DNA from: Nitrosovibrio sp. Nv4
GTDB lineage: Bacteria > Pseudomonadota > Alphaproteobacteria > Acetobacterales > Acetobacteraceae
Assembly: GCA_943330455.2 (NCBI GenBank)
Contig: CALQHT020000030.1
Location: 1-34,613, forward strand
Reading direction: 5' to 3'
Length of the DNA stretch: 34,613 nucleotides
Below are positions 32,236 to 34,613 of the stretch, one piece after another. The notes below the pieces were generated by a model. The model ran no database searches, had not been told where the DNA came from, and saw only the letters and a program-made list of their open reading frames with translations. The position numbers and the translations under genes were made by a program. Each line of letters begins with the position of its first letter. Positions within the stretch are counted from its first letter, which is position 1.

Positions 32236-33315
32236 ATGAAGCTCCGAAGTGCTCTGGTAGCTGCCACTGTTCTGGCTCTGCCGGTTGCGGCCAACGCGCA
32301 GGCTGTCAACGGAATCTATGTCGGCGCTGGCGCCGGCGTGAACATCATGCAGCAAGAGTCGATCAAGTCGATTCCTGGCTTCACCACGACGAGCGGCAAG
32401 TTCGGCTCCACCGTCGGACCGGCTTTCGTCCTGTCGCTGGGCTATGGCTTCGGCAACGGCCTCCGCGCCGAGGTTGAAGGCGCCTATCGCTACAACTCGC
32501 TGAACAGCGCGAGCGGTTTCCCCGGCCTGAATGTGACCGGCGGCGCCCGTGAGCAGAAGTATGGCGGCATGGTCAACGTGCTGTATGACTTCGTCGGCCT
32601 GACCTCGATGTTCCAGCCCTATGTCGGCGCCGGCGTCGGCTATCAGGCGGTGAACCTGCAGAATGGCTATGGCGCCAGCACGACTGGCCGCACGGTCATC
32701 GGCAATGGCACCAAGGGCGCGTTTGCTTACCAGGCGATCCTGGGGGCGGCGATGCCGATCGCGGCGGCCCCTGGCCTCGCCCTGACGGCGGAATACCGCT
32801 TCATGGGTCTGGCTGGCGATCGTGAATACAGCGCCGTGACGATCCCGACGGTTGGCGCGGCGACCCGCGGCAATGTCACCCTGAACAACAACTACAACCA
32901 CTCCCTGCTGATCGGCGTGCGCTACAACTTCGGCCAGGCGCCGATGGCTGCTGCCGCGGCGACCCCGGCTCCGGCCGCGCAGGCTGCCCGCTCCTACCTC
33001 GTGTTCTTCGATTGGGACAAGGCGACCCTGACGGATCGCGCTCGCCAGATCGTGAAGGAAGCCGCGGACAACTCGACGAAGGTGCAGTACACCCGCATCG
33101 AAGTGAACGGCTACACCGACACGTCGGGCGCCAAGACCTACAACCAGGGCCTCTCGGTTCGCCGCGCTCAAGCGGTTGCCGCGGAACTGATCAAGAATGG
33201 CGTGCCGCGTAACGCGATCACGGCGACAGGCTTCGGCGACACCAAGCTGCTGGTGCCGACCGGCCCGAACACCCGTGAGCCGCAGAACCGGCGCGTGGAA
33301 ATCATCATTCGCTGA
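32236..33315 (+). CDS. OmpA family outer-membrane protein (copy 1)
   Basis: 359 residues. A signal peptide (MKLRSALVAATVLALPVAANA, cleavage after ANA) is followed by an eight-stranded-type beta-barrel domain (about 24-235; GIYVGAGAGVNIM, GYGFGNGLRAEVEGAYR, YVGAGVGYQAV, LTAEYRFMGL, NNNYNHSLLIGVRYNF). A short Ala/Pro linker leads to the OmpA C-terminal peptidoglycan-binding domain (RSYLVFFDWDKATLTDRA, NGYTDTSG, LSVRRAQAVAAEL, GFGDT, NRRVEIIIR). It anchors the outer membrane to peptidoglycan. AGGAG precedes the ATG. A terminator follows, so it is transcribed apart from copy 2. Confidence 0.93.
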   Translation: MKLRSALVAATVLALPVAANAQAVNGIYVGAGAGVNIMQQESIKSIPGFTTTSGKFGSTVGPAFVLSLGYGFGNGLRAEVEGAYRYNSLNSASGFPGLNVTGGAREQKYGGMVNVLYDFVGLTSMFQPYVGAGVGYQAVNLQNGYGASTTGRTVIGNGTKGAFAYQAILGAAMPIAAAPGLALTAEYRFMGLAGDREYSAVTIPTVGAATRGNVTLNNNYNHSLLIGVRYNFGQAPMAAAAATPAPAAQAARSYLVFFDWDKATLTDRARQIVKEAADNSTKVQYTRIEVNGYTDTSGAKTYNQGLSVRRAQAVAAELIKNGVPRNAITATGFGDTKLLVPTGPNTREPQNRRVEIIIR

Positions 33316-33347
33316 TCTTCGATCACGCGGACGACGATACGGGAATG

Positions 33348-33372
33348 GGGGCGCCGAAAGGCGCCCCTTTTT
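33348..33372 (+). terminator. intrinsic terminator of OmpA-like copy 1
   Basis: The 8-bp stem GGGGCGCC / GGCGCCCC has a GAAA tetraloop and is followed by five T. It lies 33 bp past the stop. Confidence 0.93.
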
Positions 33373-33515
33373 CGTTGTGGGGCTGGGTTCGCATCGATTG
33401 GGCCAACCGCAACGACATAACGTGACAAATCCCTGACGATGCGGCATTGAAGTAGCGACATTTTCCCCGCTCGCCGCTGACACCTCGTCGGAAAACGGCA
33501 GGCAGACACGCAAGG

Positions 33516-34598
33516 ATGAAGCTTGTGGTAACGAGCAGGTTTGTGGGCGCGGCACTGGCCGTCGCCGGGATCACCATGGGGTCCAATGCGTGGGCTCAGC
33601 CGTTTCAGGGCGTCTATCTTGGCGCGGGCGCGGGCTACAACCTGCCGCAGGATGTCACGGTCAAAACCCTGACCCCCACCAATCCCCGCACGCAGTTGCA
33701 GACCAACGGCCGCTTTGTCGGTCTCGGCAGCATCGGTTATGGCTTCGGCAACGGGCTGCGGCTGGAGTTGGAGGGCAATTACCGGAAGACCGGGGTCACG
33801 CGCGCCAACGGAACGGTCAGCGCACCGGCCAGTGGCAGCCTGGTGACCTACGGCGCCATGGTGAATGCGCTGTTCGACATGGATGTCGGGTCGCCGTGGA
33901 TCTATCCCTATGTCGGGGGTGGGCTCGGATATGCCTGGACCAACGCGCAGAACCTGACCATCAACCCGTTCCCCGGGGTCAGCAGCCGCACCGATGGCAC
34001 CAAGGGCGCACTCGCGGTGCAGGCCATCGCCGGGCTGTCCTTTCCGATGCCTGGGGTTCCGGGCCTGTCTCTGTCCACGGAATACCGGTTTTTCGGGGTC
34101 GTCGGGAACGAGACCTTCAGCAACACGATCAGCCCGGGTGGTGCTCGCCAGACGCTGACCTTGCAGAACCAGTATAACCACAGCTTCCTGCTGGGGGTGC
34201 GCTATGCCTTCAATGTCGCGCCGCCGGTGATGCCGGCCGCGGCGAGCCCGGCCCCCGTGGCGCAGGCGGCTCGGTCGTATCTGGTGTTCTTCGATTGGGA
34301 CAAGGCGACCCTGACCGACCGCGCGCGCCAGATCGTGAAGGAAGCGGCGGAGAATTCGACCAAGGTGCAGTACACGCGGATCGAGGCGAACGGCTATACG
34401 GATACGTCCGGCAGCAAGACCTATAACCAGGGCCTGTCGGTGCGGCGGGCACAGGCGGTGGCGGCTGAACTGGTGAAGAACGGGGTGCCGCGCAATGTGA
34501 TTACGGCGACGGGGTTTGGGGATACCAAGCTTTTGGTGCCGACGGGGCCGAATGCGCGGGAGCCGCAGAACCGGCGGGTGGAGATTGTGATCCGGTAG
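33516..34598 (+). CDS. OmpA family outer-membrane protein (copy 2)
   Basis: 360 residues with a signal peptide (MKLVVTSRFVGAALAVAGITMGSNAWA), a beta-barrel (GVYLGAGAGYNLP, GYGFGNGLRLELEGNYR, YVGGGLGYAW, LSTEYRFFG, NQYNHSFLLGVRYAF) and the same OmpA C-terminal domain as copy 1. In about 112 C-terminal residues I count only seven substitutions, while the barrels differ widely. It is probably a second envelope anchor with a different surface. Only a short AAGG lies before the ATG. The TAG stop (34596-34598) is the first three bases of a palindrome-like sequence that also begins after the RND gene. Confidence 0.92.
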   Translation: MKLVVTSRFVGAALAVAGITMGSNAWAQPFQGVYLGAGAGYNLPQDVTVKTLTPTNPRTQLQTNGRFVGLGSIGYGFGNGLRLELEGNYRKTGVTRANGTVSAPASGSLVTYGAMVNALFDMDVGSPWIYPYVGGGLGYAWTNAQNLTINPFPGVSSRTDGTKGALAVQAIAGLSFPMPGVPGLSLSTEYRFFGVVGNETFSNTISPGGARQTLTLQNQYNHSFLLGVRYAFNVAPPVMPAAASPAPVAQAARSYLVFFDWDKATLTDRARQIVKEAAENSTKVQYTRIEANGYTDTSGSKTYNQGLSVRRAQAVAAELVKNGVPRNVITATGFGDTKLLVPTGPNAREPQNRRVEIVIR

Positions 34599-34613
34599 GG
34601 CGGGGCTTCCGCC

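Overview
The window is high-GC DNA with very high GC at third codon positions and Alphaproteobacteria-type gene content. It carries livM/G/F, Uma2-family genes, dispersed GC-rich palindromes, selA with tRNA-Sec, and tandem OmpA-like porins. The best guess is Rhodospirillales, possibly Acetobacteraceae. This rests on gene style and repeat type only; there is no rRNA or marker gene to fix it.

Layout. (1) 1-544: the tail of an IS630-type transposase runs into the C-terminal remnant of a methyl-accepting chemotaxis protein, followed by a terminator hairpin. (2) 679-6106, minus strand: an amidohydrolase, a ketopantoate-reductase-like enzyme, and a livM-livG-livF block without livH or a binding protein. 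(3) 6451-10512, minus strand: two closely related Uma2 genes bracket a TIR / membrane / FGE-fold gene and an Avd-like four-helix-bundle gene. These two inner genes look like the relic of a diversity-generating retroelement (DGR). The target gene stops at an in-frame TAG, and the reading frame beyond the stop still encodes an adenine-poor variable region. No reverse transcriptase or template repeat is visible. (4) 10539-12614, minus strand: an acyl-CoA dehydrogenase and two paralogous small proteins that resemble DUF1841. (5) 12719-17571, plus strand: HpcH/HpaI aldolase, a third Uma2 gene, a 3-hydroxyisobutyrate-dehydrogenase-type reductase, a GST, a small coiled-coil membrane protein, and a split TPP-dependent decarboxylase. 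(6) 17802-22221: an RND efflux pair (adaptor plus pump), then a 255-bp nested palindrome. (7) 22527-26748: an SDR lacking the usual catalytic residues, zwf, a GST and a nitroreductase. The zwf/GST-to-nitroreductase gap holds a perfect CRP-type palindrome and a minus-strand intrinsic terminator, which together suggest a small RNA. (8) 27058-30130: a D-2-hydroxyacid dehydrogenase, a duplicated CMD-family protein, a RidA protein and a GNAT acetyltransferase. (9) 30188-31938: selA and the selenocysteine tRNA gene, but no selB. (10) 32236-34598: two tandem OmpA-family outer-membrane proteins separated by a strong terminator.

Most genes are general metabolism: branched-chain amino-acid uptake, acyl-CoA and C3/C4 acid chemistry, the pentose phosphate entry step, detoxification and efflux. 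The accessory part is the 6.4-10.5 kb region. Several palindromic repeat families punctuate the intergenic spaces, and in two cases the repeat itself supplies the stop codon of the upstream gene.
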